Source: Rhynchospora pubera (taxonomy: Eukaryota; Streptophyta; Magnoliopsida; Poales; Cyperaceae). From it: a stretch of 64,000 bases of DNA. The position numbers and the translations under genes are program-made. The first letter of the stretch is position 1, and the number at the start of each line of letters is the position of its first letter. Of the stretch, positions 1 to 12,207 are shown piece after piece. The stretch spans positions 62,845,676-62,909,675 of the forward strand of contig CM051460.1 in assembly GCA_028095005.1 (NCBI GenBank), written 5' to 3'. The notes under the pieces are model-generated. The model saw only the letters and a list, made by a program, of their open reading frames with translations, did not search any database and was not told the DNA's origin.

Positions 1-2871
1 TACACTTTGATATAATAATTTGATTAAGGTTTGCTTTCGTATCTGCAGTTGCCGATGTAAAGTGATAGGAAGTCATGCACAATTGCACAAGTGGTTTCTT
101 ATCTCACCTCAATATTTTTCCTCATGTTTCTCCCCATTTAAGTGAAGTCGAATGAAGTTAGAGATGCTGTATTTTGGTATTGTAACTCAATTTATTAAAT
201 TATGAACCGGTTGCAACTTGATTATTTATTTTGCTCGGTTCTGGTAAATGTCTTAGGCCAGACAGTTCTCAGTTAGCTTTGTTGATTGGGATGCTTTGGG
301 TTAAAGGATCAGCAGTAGAATTAGCTGATTAAGGATTTAAATGCTGATTGGGATGCTTTGCATTTATTATTTGCAATCTCAGGTTTATTTGTGATTTATC
401 TTCTTTCTTATATTGTTTCTCAGCTTCATGGTTGCTCTACTTTTATCGCTGGAGGGATCAACATTGTTGATCTTTTTTCCTTTTTTTGGATGTTTTGTTT
501 CTGGCTGAAGCTATTAAAGCTTCTGAAAATAAGCATGTAGAGCATGAGCAATGAATAAAAGGTGGCAACATGAGGTACAACTACATCTCTATTTCTGATC
601 TCATATGGACTAATTCTATCTGATTCTTATTGAGTATTTTTCTTTTTTGGCTTCTTTGACAAAAAGTGTCATAACAACATCATCTCTATTTTTATAAACA
701 ACACTATTTTCAAATGAGGTAATATGCCGTCTCATTTCATTTATATATTCAGGTTATTTACAATATATTTATGTGCAGTTCTAAAATGACAAGCGGACCA
801 GCAAGCTCCGTTTGGTTATGTACCATAACAAGACTATAGAGGTTTGTGTCAATTGCTTTGTTTATTCCCTTTTTTAGTACCATATATGTATGTTCATATC
901 TATGAAGCCTTCTTTAGGTCAATATCTATTATTGTGGATTGAGCACATTATTGTTTTAGCTTGGTAAATTATCATAGGGAAAGAAATATGTTTTTACTGA
1001 ATATTCTGAATTGGATTTTTTAGGGTCACTCTTTTGGTTTTGGCTGATGATGTGTGTGAGTACATTCATTCAGCGTATTAAGCTATCAAGAAACCTCCAG
1101 TATCGTATCGAATTTAGCTTACCTTCCAAGCTAAGATTGAGTTTGTGGAGGAAGAAGTTCAGATCTATTCGAGTATGAAAATTTAACCTTTTTTCTATTA
1201 TTGTCCTTCCTCTTTCTCTTTTTTTTTTTGATGAGCTTGATCGATTACATAATTCTTTAGAAATTTGCATCGCAAATATGCTTTTGTGAATTATTTTGAG
1301 GTATGACCTTTCAATTCAACTGAGTCCATATAGGTTCTGTTTAGGGTATGTGCATGGATATCTGATCAATGTTGGTACCAGTTACAGATCAAGGTTCACA
1401 TTTGCTAAATGTAAATTAATTATTTTATTTCTTACAATTTAGTAAACTTATCAGTTGGGATTAGAGTTTCTATTTTCCAACATTTAAGATTATTATAGAA
1501 AAAATCGATTAATAAAAAATAATTATCTTTTTTCTATTGTCATTTATTTGACATAGTGATCATGTTCATGTAAATACCTAATATGTTGGTACCATTACTT
1601 GAACATTTTACCGTACTTGAAGACATTAGTTTCATTTTCTCTTGTATTTTCCTTTGAATGTACCAAACTACTTTAGATTCTCATCTGCTTCTAATATTAT
1701 TTGATTTGTTTTTAGGGAGTTTATGAATGTGTCATGCTCTATAACTTACTTTATGAATGGTATGTAATTTGGCTAATGCTGATCTCTCTATTTTATAGCG
1801 TTGCAATGATCATGGGATATGTTATCTCCATCTTTGTGACGCTCTTGGTTAGTATATTTCTCTGATCAAAATTTACTGTTAATCATTTTCCTATAGTTGG
1901 TTTATTTATCTCAAAATTTGTAGGGGTGGTATGTTTATTTAAAAAAAAAACTTGAAAAGAAGATACATACAGATTAAAATTCATAGTGTGGTATTGTTAA
2001 GCTAACATTTTAGTATAATGATAGAATAATTATGGTAATAGCATTTGTCAGTATAATAATAATTATTATTATTATGATGCGATTCAATAAAATGCCATCT
2101 ACAAGTTGAGTAGTAAAATAATATGGTGTATGTAGATATAGTTGGACGAGGTTTTTAATGTAATCCGTAAATTATATTACTTAAATTCTCAACTTATGTA
2201 TGCAATGTAATCTGAAAATTATATTCTTGATATTGCAAAAATACTTTTTGATGTTGCGAATTATGTTCTCAACTTCTACATTTGCAATTTTAATTATTTT
2301 TTATGTTGCGAAAATAATTTCAAATTTTTTTTAGTGTTCTTTTCCTCTCTTTACAAGGGTTGATGATGCAAAGGAGTTGAACATTGCCATGATGCAAAGG
2401 GTTACTTTATTCATGCATTAAACTGTTGTGTCCTTTTTTAGTTTTGTTTTGGCATAGGTTATTTAGGACAAACACATCTTATGCAGTCAAGGCAAATAGT
2501 CAGTTATACTTTTTTTTTTAATATTTACTGCTACAATCGATGATTAAAAATAGATTATTTATACTATATTTTTGTTAAGGTAATCCCAAATCCACTGTTA
2601 AATATTTATTGCAAATAGATTACCGTTTGGATAAAAATTGAGGGGTTGAATCTGATTTTATTCAATTAAATTTTTTGTGATGTTTATTGCATGCTTTGAT
2701 TCATGTATTAACCTCTCCAATCAAAATGCTTTCTTGCCATGAAAATTGATTGCATTCACGATTCGTCCAAAAAAATTAATAATAATAAAAAAGAAATACC
2801 GATTAATATTCTGATTAAACAAACAAGTAATATACTAATATCAACAATATAGTCATTTTGGATAAATCTTA
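1..2871. other. AT-rich stretch with no confirmed gene; exon-like fragments
   Basis: No intact gene is visible. Several short pieces look like former exons: one near 783-840 preceded by a TGCAG acceptor, and one at about 1024-1170 preceded by a T-rich tract ending in TTTTTTAG. The second has a partly open frame (ADDVCEYIHSAY, then a stop, later AKIEFVEEEVQIYS) broken by in-frame stops. A third possible exon lies near 1800-1850 with a GTTAGT donor. None is recognisable as a family. Because a Helitron 3' end lies at 2872-2900, these could be gene fragments captured by a Helitron whose 5' end is outside the window; that is inference only. The rest is AT-rich with short (ATT)n at about 2054-2076. 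Confidence 0.4.
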
Positions 2872-2900
2872 CATCGCGCGAAGCGCGATGCAATAGCTAG
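2872..2900 (+). mobile_element. Helitron 3' terminus (hairpin plus CTAG)
   Basis: A perfect 8-bp stem with a three-base loop (CATCGCGC-GAA-GCGCGATG, 2872-2890) is followed six bases later by CTAG (2897-2900) and then a T. Helitron 3' ends are defined by a GC-rich hairpin just upstream of CTRR and by insertion between A and T, so both hallmarks are present. The Helitron body would extend leftwards; its 5' TC end was not found and may lie before the window. Confidence 0.7.
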
Positions 2901-3170
2901 TTGTTCTCAAATATATTAAATTTGTAATATACATTTTTTTTGTATTGGCAATTATAAAAATTATTTCATCTTTCATTTTTATATATATCGTTTGTGTATA
3001 TTGTTCTTTAGCTTACATGTTACTAGCTTGGAAAAACTTTAAATCATTGACGCTCAACATAAATAAAAAAAAAGTGAATAAGTGATCGTGCAATGCGCGA
3101 TATTAAAATTTCTATAACATATTCATGCTCATTAGGAAATTGTTTCATCACACATTCCGATAGGAACGAA

Positions 3171-3197
3171 TCGTGCAGCGTGCGAGATTAGAACTAG
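3171..3197 (+). mobile_element. Second, decayed Helitron 3' terminus
   Basis: An imperfect hairpin TCGTGCAGCGTGCGA at 3171-3185 precedes CTAG (3194-3197) and a T. It resembles the end at 2872-2900 and the one at 37436-37463. A similar hairpin-like string without CTAG occurs at about 3083-3100. This looks like an older copy of the same family next to the better preserved one. Confidence 0.5.
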
Positions 3198-3288
3198 TTA
3201 TTATACCAATAATAAAAGAAACTAACTTATGCAATGCTTAATCCTATAAAATTAAGTTGATTCTTTCTTTAATTTGATTATATATATG

Positions 3289-3701
3289 GAGTAAATCTAT
3301 TGTGAACCATGATGCATAGAGGGCTCCGTGCACCATGACCCTTTGATCGGTGATTTTGCAAATTGACAAATCTAAATTAACCAATTCAATCTATATATTG
3401 ATATCTCATAGCAAACAAAATTTTAAAATTTGAAATTTTTTTACTTTTTTTTTTTGAACTTTTTAAAACATACCAATTTTTTTTTACAAATTAGTGTATT
3501 TATAACAAAAAAATGACAAGTTTAAAAAAAATCCGAAAGAAATATTAGAAAAATTTCAAAAATTGTAAATTTTTGTTTGCTATGAGATTTCAATATATAG
3601 ATTTAATTAAATTAGATTTGATAATTTGTGAAACTACCAACCAAAACGGTCATGGTGTACGAAAACTTATACGAACCATGACTCACGATAGATTTTAATT
3701 C
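3289..3701. mobile_element. Foldback MITE, about 410 bp
   Basis: The two ends are inverted repeats of one another. AAATCTATTGTGAACCATG near 3293 pairs with the complement of the right end (CATGACTCACGATAGATTTT, near 3679-3698). Deeper in, CTCATAGCAAACAAAATTT near 3405 pairs with AAATTTTTGTTTGCTATGAG near 3566-3585. There is no coding capacity. No clear target duplication was found, so the superfamily is left open. Confidence 0.6.
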
Positions 3702-4261
3702 TTTGAAACAAGCAAAGCAAGAAGCGATTTTAATTATCTCTTACTTTTTCTTCGCATTGCTAACAAGTTTGGATGCTCATCTTCATTCAGTGATAAAAAA
3801 AAATGAAAGGTACCAGAACTGTTCCTTCAGATCAAACATTGGAACCTGCTCTTCTTCTCACTAGTCGCTAGTGCACCGCAGATGTGATTGTGTTAAACAA
3901 CTCACTAAACAGCTCGGAGTGAGCACACAGTGTTCACTTCAGATGTCTACGAGTCTAAACCCAAATAACTCTTCAATTCACCAAGAAACAGACCAGACAT
4001 ATGCATGCCATTATTTCTCATCTCGACTCTTATTAGCACTAGCCAACCAATTAGGAAGGACTCCCCAAAATATAAGAGAAAAAAAAAAAAAGTTGAAGTA
4101 GTTATCTACAAATTACATTCTGCAAGAGAAAAAAAGGTTGCTATTACACATCACTTCTTCAAAAAGGTTTAGGCTAAGTTCAGATTCAGGTTCAGGTTCA
4201 GCAAGCAACTTAAAAAGTCTACACGTCTTTCTCTAATCATGTTAACTCAGCATAATACCCC
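3702..4261. other. Intergenic and probable 3' UTR of the RRM gene
   Basis: This stretch separates the foldback MITE from the stop codon of the minus-strand gene. The part nearest 4261 is probably that gene's 3' UTR. The rest is low-complexity and A-rich, and I see no gene in it. Confidence 0.4.
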
Positions 4262-7200
4262 TCAGCTCTGTCCAGGTGCCTTGGACGGGACCCGTGTGTA
4301 AGTAAAACTGTGTACTGCAACTGCAGCAGTTGAGGCATCTGATGGCTGGCCCCCACGTCTCCACTGCATACTGCGGGCTATGCCACCTCTTACTGGGGCC
4401 CGAACCCGCATCATGTATGGGGGCCTGGCAATTGGCAGGGTAGGCAAGGAGCCAATATGAGCACCACGAGAAGGGCCCCAGCCAGGCCCCGGTATTGGAC
4501 CAGCTTCTTGTGGATTCTTTCTGACAACCTGAAGATATTGACGCACATAATCAACGACATATAGATTCAAAATAATTCCAAACAAGTCAGCTCATACAAG
4601 CAGACTGGTATAGTAGCTGCCCTGTTAGTTGCCCGTTAAGTATGTACCATTAGTACCTTAAGAATGCGGGACATAAAAGAGGTTCCATTGAGGGAAAGTG
4701 CTGCCTCAGTTGATTCTTTCTGCAAGAACTCCACATAGGCCGACCTGTTATCAATTCAGTAGTACACCAAAAGTACAAAATTAGATGGTCCCATTTCTGC
4801 ATTCAATGGTACACCAAAACAACAAAAGTATAAAATTAGATGGTCCAATTTCTGCATACACCTACAAATCTAAGGACATTTTTATGGGTTCAGAAATAAT
4901 AAATAATTTAAAGAGTTAGATATCAAATTTGGTAATCATAGGCACGGATAATCATAACTCCAAGAATTAAAAAGAGGGGGAAAAAATACCCTGTGGGTTG
5001 ACCAGTATTGACATCAGTCAAAATAATGACTTTGAGGACAGCACCAAATTTGTTGAAATGACGAGAAAGTGCATCTTTTGTTGCACCAAAGTGCACCTAC
5101 AGAAATAAAAATATAGTCAAACAATCCAACATAAAAATAGAGGCATATAAAATAAAGTGAGATCTTTTTATGCCACGATTCGTGTGGTGCAAAGCATTGA
5201 CAGCTGTCATTCTACCAGTAATTTTGTAATCATTTTAACTAAATCTAGCACCAGTGTGTCCCAGTTATTAGATTAGTTTGTCCTTCCAACACAAAGTGCT
5301 TTACAAATATTTTCCTACAAAAATTTCCCAGAGAATGATAGTTAACCAAACAAAGGGAGATGCTTACATTGCTAACAAATAGAGTTCTGCAATCAGGATC
5401 CTCTAGAGATCGACTAGCAACTGTGTGCAATAAGAAAAAAAGTTTGTTATTATTGACAGCAAAAGCACATTAAATAAACAGAAAATACAGCCACTCGATA
5501 AGTTTATATTTCTGTACCAGGTGTTTGGGTCCTTGTCGGAACATTCTGCACCATTGCGGGGACAGCAGCCTGAAAAAAAAATACATACGTTCACTAGCAT
5601 GCACAAATATTTCTTAAAAAACGATATGCCAGGTAGCTATCATATATCAGCTTGATAAAATTAGGTACCGATATAAACCACAAACCATCAGCTTGATTTG
5701 TTCATGTTTAAGGTAAGATTGAACAGAGTGGCAACCAAGAGAGGAACAAAGAACAGTATACACTACATATTGGTACTGTGAAGCAACTCGAATCTGATGA
5801 AACTGACTGACGGACAGATATAGAAACAACAGATATGAAAGAAACAAAATGAGAAAACAGACCTCTGGATTTTCAGCTTTGGACACCTGGTTATTTTGGA
5901 GAGAGAAGCTGTGAGTTTCCTGTACGATATCAGGAGACTTCCAGGTATTTACGTTAACAGAAATATTCAAAATCTTGCTTGGTTTGCTCGCAAATCGACT
6001 TGCTGGAGCCCCTGGTACTTTTTTGCTTACCACCTCAGTCTCTTTGTCCTGCAAGCAGAGTTTAAACAGCAAATAGCAGGGGATTAGATATAATACAAGC
6101 ACAAAGGAAAATAAAGATGATACATGGTGCTGTATGTACTACCTGAGCAACACTATATTCCACCATTTCATAAGAATCTTTATCAGATGCCGAATCCGAG
6201 CTGTACTTGTCCTCGAATTCGGGATGAGAATTTTCCGCTCCACCCCTTGACAAGCCAAGCCGGTCGAATACACTGCTGCGTGGAGTTGGAATGACAGGTC
6301 GCGGCCCTTGTGCAGGACGTGGGGAGGGAGATGTGCTATACATATGTTCTTGTTCTTGTTGTTGTTCTTCTTCTTGCTCCTTGACATCTTGTTTAAATTC
6401 ATCCCTTCCTAGCAGGAACTCTGATGAAGGAGCAGACAGAACGGATCGGAGCCTATTCATAGAGGGGGGTTGGGGTTCAGGTTGAGTAGTGGCATAAGAC
6501 AGATGGCGCATGGGTTTTACGGCATCCCTTACAGCAGACTGGAGGAGGCGGCGCGGGGCATCCACAGCTGGTCTGGACGCCAGGTCGCCCTGGGGGTAGG
6601 TCAGGGATTAGAAATGTGAGCCAAGTCAGTGTAGAGTTTAAATTGATTTAAAATGGAGGAATTAGGAAGCTTAGATTAGTTTAGGTTAGGTTAGGTTTTA
6701 CCTTGGATGGTTGTGGATGGTGTTGTCTGAGTGGCTTCCTCCTCCTGCTGTGTGGTTGCTTTGCATTATCTGATTGGTATTGGTGAGCTGCGGCTGCTGG
6801 ATTGAGGACGCTAGTGACGACACTTCTGAGAGGGAACATATCTCTCTCAGTTTCTCTTGGTGGGTCTCGAGCATCAGTTGGTCTCATCTTGGTGTCCTTG
6901 TCCTTGTCCATGTCCCAGAGTATTTTCTGGCGCTTGGTCTTCTTCTCCTTGTCATGGTCATTGGCCTTGGCGTCAGGCTCAGAGTCATGATCCCTTCTTC
7001 CTCGTTTGGAGGTTGGAGGAACAGAAGGAGGAGGAGGAGGACAGTAGATAGGGAGGTTGGAGGAAAGATGATCCCAGAGCCTAGAGAGATGAAGATGATC
7101 AATGAATCATTAAAATATGAATAGAATAGAAATACCCAGTACCAGCAATCAATGAACGTACGTACCATTCGACGAATGCGCGGCTGTCGTCGTCTCCTAA

Positions 7201-7419
7201 GAAGACGCGCAGCTCTCCGGCGGCATCGGCCTTGCGCCTCCCGTTCCGCAACAGCACCATCACGTACTCCACCAGCGTCTCGTCCTCGTCCAAGTAATCC
7301 CCCCCAATCATCTCCTTCAGCTTCTCCCAGATCCGACCCTTCAGCGCCCTCGCCGCCTCCCCCGATGCCTCCGCCGTCAATTTCATATTCTCATTCCCAT
7401 TCTCCTCCGACGAAACCAT
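4262..7419 (-). CDS. Nab2-N/PWI-like and RRM-domain RNA-binding protein
   Basis: A likely nuclear mRNA-binding protein. I resolve nine exons, all with GT-AG introns: 7419-7166, 7080-6702, 6589-6143, 6048-5863, 5569-5518, 5420-5368, 5096-4990, 4744-4657 and 4528-4262. They join in frame (1833 nt) to 610 residues starting MVSSEENG. Residues about 22-87 (LVEYVMVLL, ELRVFLGDD, FVEWLWDHL) match the PWI-fold N-terminal domain of Nab2/ZC3H14, which docks poly(A)-RNP at nuclear pores. The middle is basic, acidic, Q/E-rich and probably disordered. Residues about 449-527 form one RRM, with RNP2 TLFVSNV split by an intron and RNP1-like SAYVEF. The tail is rich in Gly, Arg and Pro. No CCCH fingers are present, unlike true Nab2. 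The architecture matches Arabidopsis At3g12640. Domain assignments are strong; the biological role is inferred. Part of exon 2 and intron 1 has a decayed duplicate at 8045-8207. Confidence 0.9.
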
Positions 7420-7500
7420 CGCACCTTCCCTCTCCCTCGCTCTCCGGCGAATATCAGAGTGGAATTGGAATTTGGAGAAGAAGGGTTTAGATATTGAGCG

Positions 7501-7521
7501 AGAGAGAGAGAGAGAGAGAGA
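7501..7521. repeat. (GA)n microsatellite in 5' UTR or promoter of the RRM gene
   Basis: About ten GA repeats (CT on the gene's strand) lie roughly 85 bp upstream of the ATG at 7419. CT-rich tracts of this kind are common in plant 5' UTRs and core promoters. Confidence 0.7.
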
Positions 7522-7570
7522 CTCGCCTTAAGCTAAGAAAAGAGACGAAGAGGGTTTGGGGACCCGAATC

Positions 7571-7740
7571 CCGTGTAGCGCGGGACATCGTGTAGCGCGC
7601 GTACGGGCCGTCTGATCTTGATCGGACGGTTTATTTTTTACGGGCCTATCAATCTAGGTTACATGCACGGGGCTCCCTTGTCCATTGGATCTTGATCAGA
7701 CGGCTACTATGCCGCGCTACACGGTGTGCCGCGCGGCACC
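7571..7740 (-). mobile_element. GC-rich foldback MITE in the promoter of the RRM gene
   Basis: The ends carry GTGTAGCGCG-type words in inverted orientation (CGTGTAGCGCGG near 7572 against CCGCGCTACACG near 7712). Inside is another inverted pair: GATCTTGATCGGACGG against CTTGATCAGACGG and neighbours. The core on the minus strand is GAGCCCCGTGCATGTAAC, which is also found at 40024-40219 and 61131-61305. There is no coding capacity. It ends about 150 bp upstream of the RRM gene ATG and its core reads in the same direction as the gene. Confidence 0.7.
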
Positions 7741-8044
7741 AGATCTGAACTCGAGGGTTTGGACGAAGAAGGGAACCGGTTGCCCAACAGGAAATGGGAA
7801 AATAAAAAGAAAAAGGAAATAACAGGACGATTAAAGTCGGGTTTTTATGTAGCATCTAATTACATAGACAAACCTTCAAAAAAAAAATTACATAGACACC
7901 GTTTGGATTGCTTAGGAACCAGAGTAATGGTCTATTTTTAAACGAAAAATATTGAAAAATGTGTAACTTTACGTCTAGAAAGAAATTATTTCTCCTATTT
8001 CCATACGATCCAAATGAGGTCATAGTTAATTATGTTGCTGCTTT

Positions 8045-8207
8045 TTTCCTCCAACCTTTCTCGTTTGGAGAAAGACACAGGAACGAAAGAAGATGAAATA
8101 GAAAAATGGTAGAGAGTGAGGTTAGAGGAAAGATGATCCGAAAATCTATAATAAAGTAGAGATGAAGATGATCAATGAATTAATATGAATAGAATAGAAT
8201 AGGTGTA
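8045..8207 (-). pseudogene. Decayed duplicate of RRM-gene exon 2 start and intron 1
   Basis: This piece repeats 7000-7134 of the gene in the same orientation. Shared words include CTCGTTTGGAG, AGGAAAGATGATCC, GAGATGAAGATGATCAATGA and ATATGAATAGAATAGAA. The 7000-7134 segment spans the beginning of exon 2, its splice acceptor and part of intron 1. In the copy the acceptor region is altered and the reading frame is lost. Homology stops sharply at about 8207, where LTR-like sequence begins. It is a partial segmental duplication about 1.05 kb away, not a functional exon. Confidence 0.7.
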
Positions 8208-9355
8208 TGGAATTGTTCTTGTTCCTGATTTGATTAGTCTTGATTTTAGCCCTGGTTTTCCTTGAAAGTTTAAGGAAATTAACTCCATCTCAGAAGGTAT
8301 ATACTTTCAGTGTTACGTTATGATTTTCTTTAGGGATGCCTTAAGTGTTTGTGCTAAATTAGATGGTTAACTGTGTTGTTCTGAATGCTAACTGAAAGTT
8401 AGAATTAAGGATAGATAGTTATAGAATATACGTGTGTAGGTATACATCTCTGTGATAGCTTGTGTTACCTTGAGAGTTGTTGTGTCTGAGATTGTGAAGG
8501 ATGTGTATGCTTAGAATGAATACTCTGTGAAATGATGATGGTTGTTCACACTATAGAAGTTAGTATTATGTAAGCATGCAGTAGCTCGAGCTTAGGCACT
8601 GTTGAAGAAAAATACACTCAATTAGGAGTATATATATGTGTTAGGTAGTGATTATTCTAAGTATAAGCACATACATTACGTCAAATATGCATTTATAGGT
8701 GCATATCATCAATTGAAAAATGCATGTGCATATGTGACAGTTATTTAGGGTTTTGTGAAGTTTAACTCTGCATTCTCTTGAGCAATTAAGTATATAGAAT
8801 GTATTTGGAGCTTAATGTGCATTTTAATATGCATATCATATGTGGGTTCATGCATAACGAGGTTGGACATGATTTAAATTTCTGTTAAATTGCATCTTTA
8901 TACATATGGTACATTTCAGAGGGAATGTACTTGTATTGAGAACTAAAAATTGGTATTTCCATACTCAAATAAGCATGTCAGAAGTTAATGCAGGCTAAAT
9001 TAAAGATAATGTAGTATTTTTAGTTGAGTTTGAAATGTGCAGTGCATTTGAGGCCTGTTGTTCATGTTTAGTGTGTATAACATGTGTATTTGGACTAGAG
9101 AAGTTGTTTGAAGGTGGGAATTGCATCTCAATTGCATTTTTGCATATATATTGATTATAATGCATTTTCATGCATATACAATAAGTATACTACATTTTTA
9201 GGAGAAATATGACTTAGTTTTGTTATATTTTGTGTCTAGGATGCACATCCATGCTTAGTGATGTGAGGATAGACTAACTCGACTCTTGTACCAGTCACTG
9301 GTACATCTATTAGGCATTCGGTACCTTTCTGGTAAACCATCGCAGACCCAGGGAT

Positions 9356-12207
9356 AGGCCTGCATAACATCTAAAACGAAGACGAAAGTGAAGTGTTGTG
9401 TTAACTGTTGCGTTAAGGGACAAAAATTTTTCTGTCTTTGCATCTTGCGTTCTAAGCACTAAACGCAAGAGAAAAGCCTTGCGTTATCCGTTTCATTGAA
9501 TTAACGATAAAAAACGATTTGAACGGTTAAAAGTTGTAACCGTTTTCACAGAGATCGGATTGGAATCTCACAACACACTAAGCAACAGTATGCACTACAA
9601 ATTCACAGAGATGAATTAACAATCTCATCAAAACACAAATACAATTTCTTTAACAGTAAAAGGTCTGAAACAACTGATTTGGCGCTAGAACTATCACTTG
9701 TAGCCAAATTACATTACAATTGCAAAATTGCAAAATGTCAGAAATTGCAAAGTGCCAGTATAACATTACAACTGCAAAAATTAAGAACAAAAATTCCTAA
9801 ACCATGATTAGCGAATTTGCCAGTTTGCAAATTGAGGTTGAATCTCCAAGTCCTTTGTACTTGTAGTAGTTTACTTGAAAGGAAAAAAAGAACGAAAACA
9901 AAATCAGCAACAGTCACAAAGAAAACGGAAAAGAAAAGACAAAAAAAAAACAGAAGAAAAGCAAAATTTCTGTAAAATACCTTGAAATAAATGGGATGAG
10001 ACAACCTCAGAGCATCAATCTCAGTAGCGTCTTCTACCTGAGGTGGAGGTGGGAGTCAGTGGGGTTCAGAGAGGAGGGGAATTGGAGGTCAGAGGGGTTT
10101 CGACTTAGAGGAAAAGGCAGATGATGAAAGGGGGGAGAGAGGTGAGGCTTGTGAGGTGAAGGAGAGGGAGAGGTGGTGCACTATGCTTATGATCGGAGAA
10201 GAGGTCGGAGAAAGACAGTTGCTGCTATGGCCAGCAGTGAAGAGGTCGAGTCGAATTTTAAACCCCCATCTCCCTCTTTTGTACCTCAGAGAAGATATGT
10301 GAGGAGGAGAAAGCAGTGTAGGTGTAGCGATCAGAGAAAGAGGTCGAGCCAGCAGTAGCGATCGCCGATCGGAGAAGAAATAGAGGAGAGAAGTGAGGTG
10401 GAGAAAGAGAGAGGAACAAGGGAAGATCAAGCGGCTAGGGTTTCATCGTTTCTCCAATTTTTTTGTCTGCAATCCAAGTAATTGAAGGATTTCATGATGC
10501 GAATCGGATAATTTTAAAAATTTTATTAACCGATAACATCTAAGATCATTCTTATTATTCTGATCTGTTTTACCTTTAAAACATCAGAATAAATGTTTCA
10601 AATTCGTATAGCATTTAAAGTCACTAATTAGAAATTAAAACACACTTTAATTTCTGACGTTGCAGCACTAAAACATAGATAACTCTTTGTACGAACTCCA
10701 AACGACATGAAACTTGAACCATTGGATTCTACACTTCAAGGGCTATAATTTTCATATATTATTTGTCCAATTTGGTTATCATTTGCTATACTAATTGTCA
10801 GTTTAAAGTTGTCTCAAATTCTGACCCGAATTTAAAGTCTTCTTTCGCTCGTCATTTGTTAAAATAATTGAGTTTGGGCTTAAAATAAATTTATGTACTC
10901 TAATATGCACATATATTATTATAATATGTGAAATTCATATTATCCTCATAATATGCACATATCAATAAATTTATTCATTGCTAGTTAATCACGTCATGTG
11001 ATATAATTTTCTATTTGTACTTTATTTCATACAACATGAAATCTTGTACATAGAAAATATATTTCTTGTTTCCTATTCAGTTGGTGTGACCTATATTGAG
11101 GAATCATATTATGTTGGCAATGGAATAAAACATTTTATTCCATAAACTGTAAGCGGTACTCTAGCATACATTACAGCTACCCAAATAATATAGATGTTTA
11201 GCAAATTCTTGTACGAAACACGATCCTTCTAGTAATGTTATAAACATTACTTGTGTCTATTCTTTGTCATATGATATTATGATTATTATACAAAGTAGGG
11301 GTATGTCATCTTCGTATTATAATCTTTTCTTGGTCTCCAATAAGTAGGATTATATAATTATAACTGCACTTCAGTTATATTGGATCAATTTATAATCTTA
11401 CTTTACCAAGGGGCCCTTTATAATATCATTCCTCAATTCATGAGTGGCAATTAGCTATTGACATATATATTTTCCTCGTACACAAGTTATATACAAAGAA
11501 CTATTACTTTTATCACCACAAACTTCAAATGGCTTTAAGTAATAATCACGTTGCATATTCCTTATGTGAAAAACTGAAAATATATCATATCAATCTTAGA
11601 ATTAATGACACGATAAAAATATTAATGACACAAACACAATCCATATAATATTTTTATCAATTAGGTCTGTTCAATATATGAAACTATTCATATACTCGTG
11701 TTATTAAATGATAATTCTTTATCAACGTTTAGATAACTACAATATACTTTTAATCAACACGACAGTCTTGTATGACATATTAGTGTTCCTGCTAATATCC
11801 AAGACCAGTGAACATTTTAGAGATATATATTCATTTTATTTAGAGTTATGCGGTTCAAGACCAAGAGCATGTTCTTGAACACTTCTAAATACGAATAAAC
11901 TCATGGAACAAAATGTAATAACATCCAATTCATAAATATAACATATAAAAGTAATCACCATAAGATAACTTTTAGAACACAATTCCAACAGTAATTGCAC
12001 ACTCGTATAATTTAAAAATGAAACAGACAAAATAAACGCTCACGAAACAGCTCCGTTTCGTTAACCGTTCCGTTCTGAAATGAATTTGGATTTATATTTG
12101 CGTTATCCATTCCGTTCTATAAACGAAACTGAATCTTTAACCGTTTTCATTCCGTTTCAGACGAAACAAAACGAAATAACGGTCGAAACGGCTACCGTTT
12201 TCACCCT
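9356..12207 (-). mobile_element. Ac-like hAT relic, internally deleted, with nested solo LTR
   Basis: Read on the minus strand, the right end begins AGGGTGAAAACGGTAGCCG and continues with reiterated AACGG and CCGTT words. This is the signature of Ac-type hAT ends, whose terminal repeat is AGGGATGAAAACGG. The left end begins AGGCCTGCATAAC and is also flanked by AACGG/CCGTT words (9500-9552). An 8-bp flank repeats with one mismatch: CCAGGGAT (9348-9355) and ACAGGGAT (12208-12215). Inside, 10040-10450 reads on the minus strand like a CT-rich 5' UTR with CAG/GTAGAAG-type splice sites, but no transposase remains. A solo copia LTR is inserted at 10483-11990. The end assignments are moderately secure. 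Confidence 0.5.
10483..11990 (-). mobile_element. Solo copia LTR, divergent member
   Basis: A 1508-bp unit beginning TGAAGG and ending CCAACA is flanked by the 5-bp duplication GTAAT (10478-10482 and 11991-11995). Its interior keeps the diagnostic block of the copia family that dominates this window: TGTGACC, then GAGGAATCATATTATGTTGG, AATGGAATAAAA, and AAGCGGTACTCTAGCA near 11153. Divergence is high, so it is the oldest of the solo LTRs with a recognisable target duplication. Confidence 0.7.
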
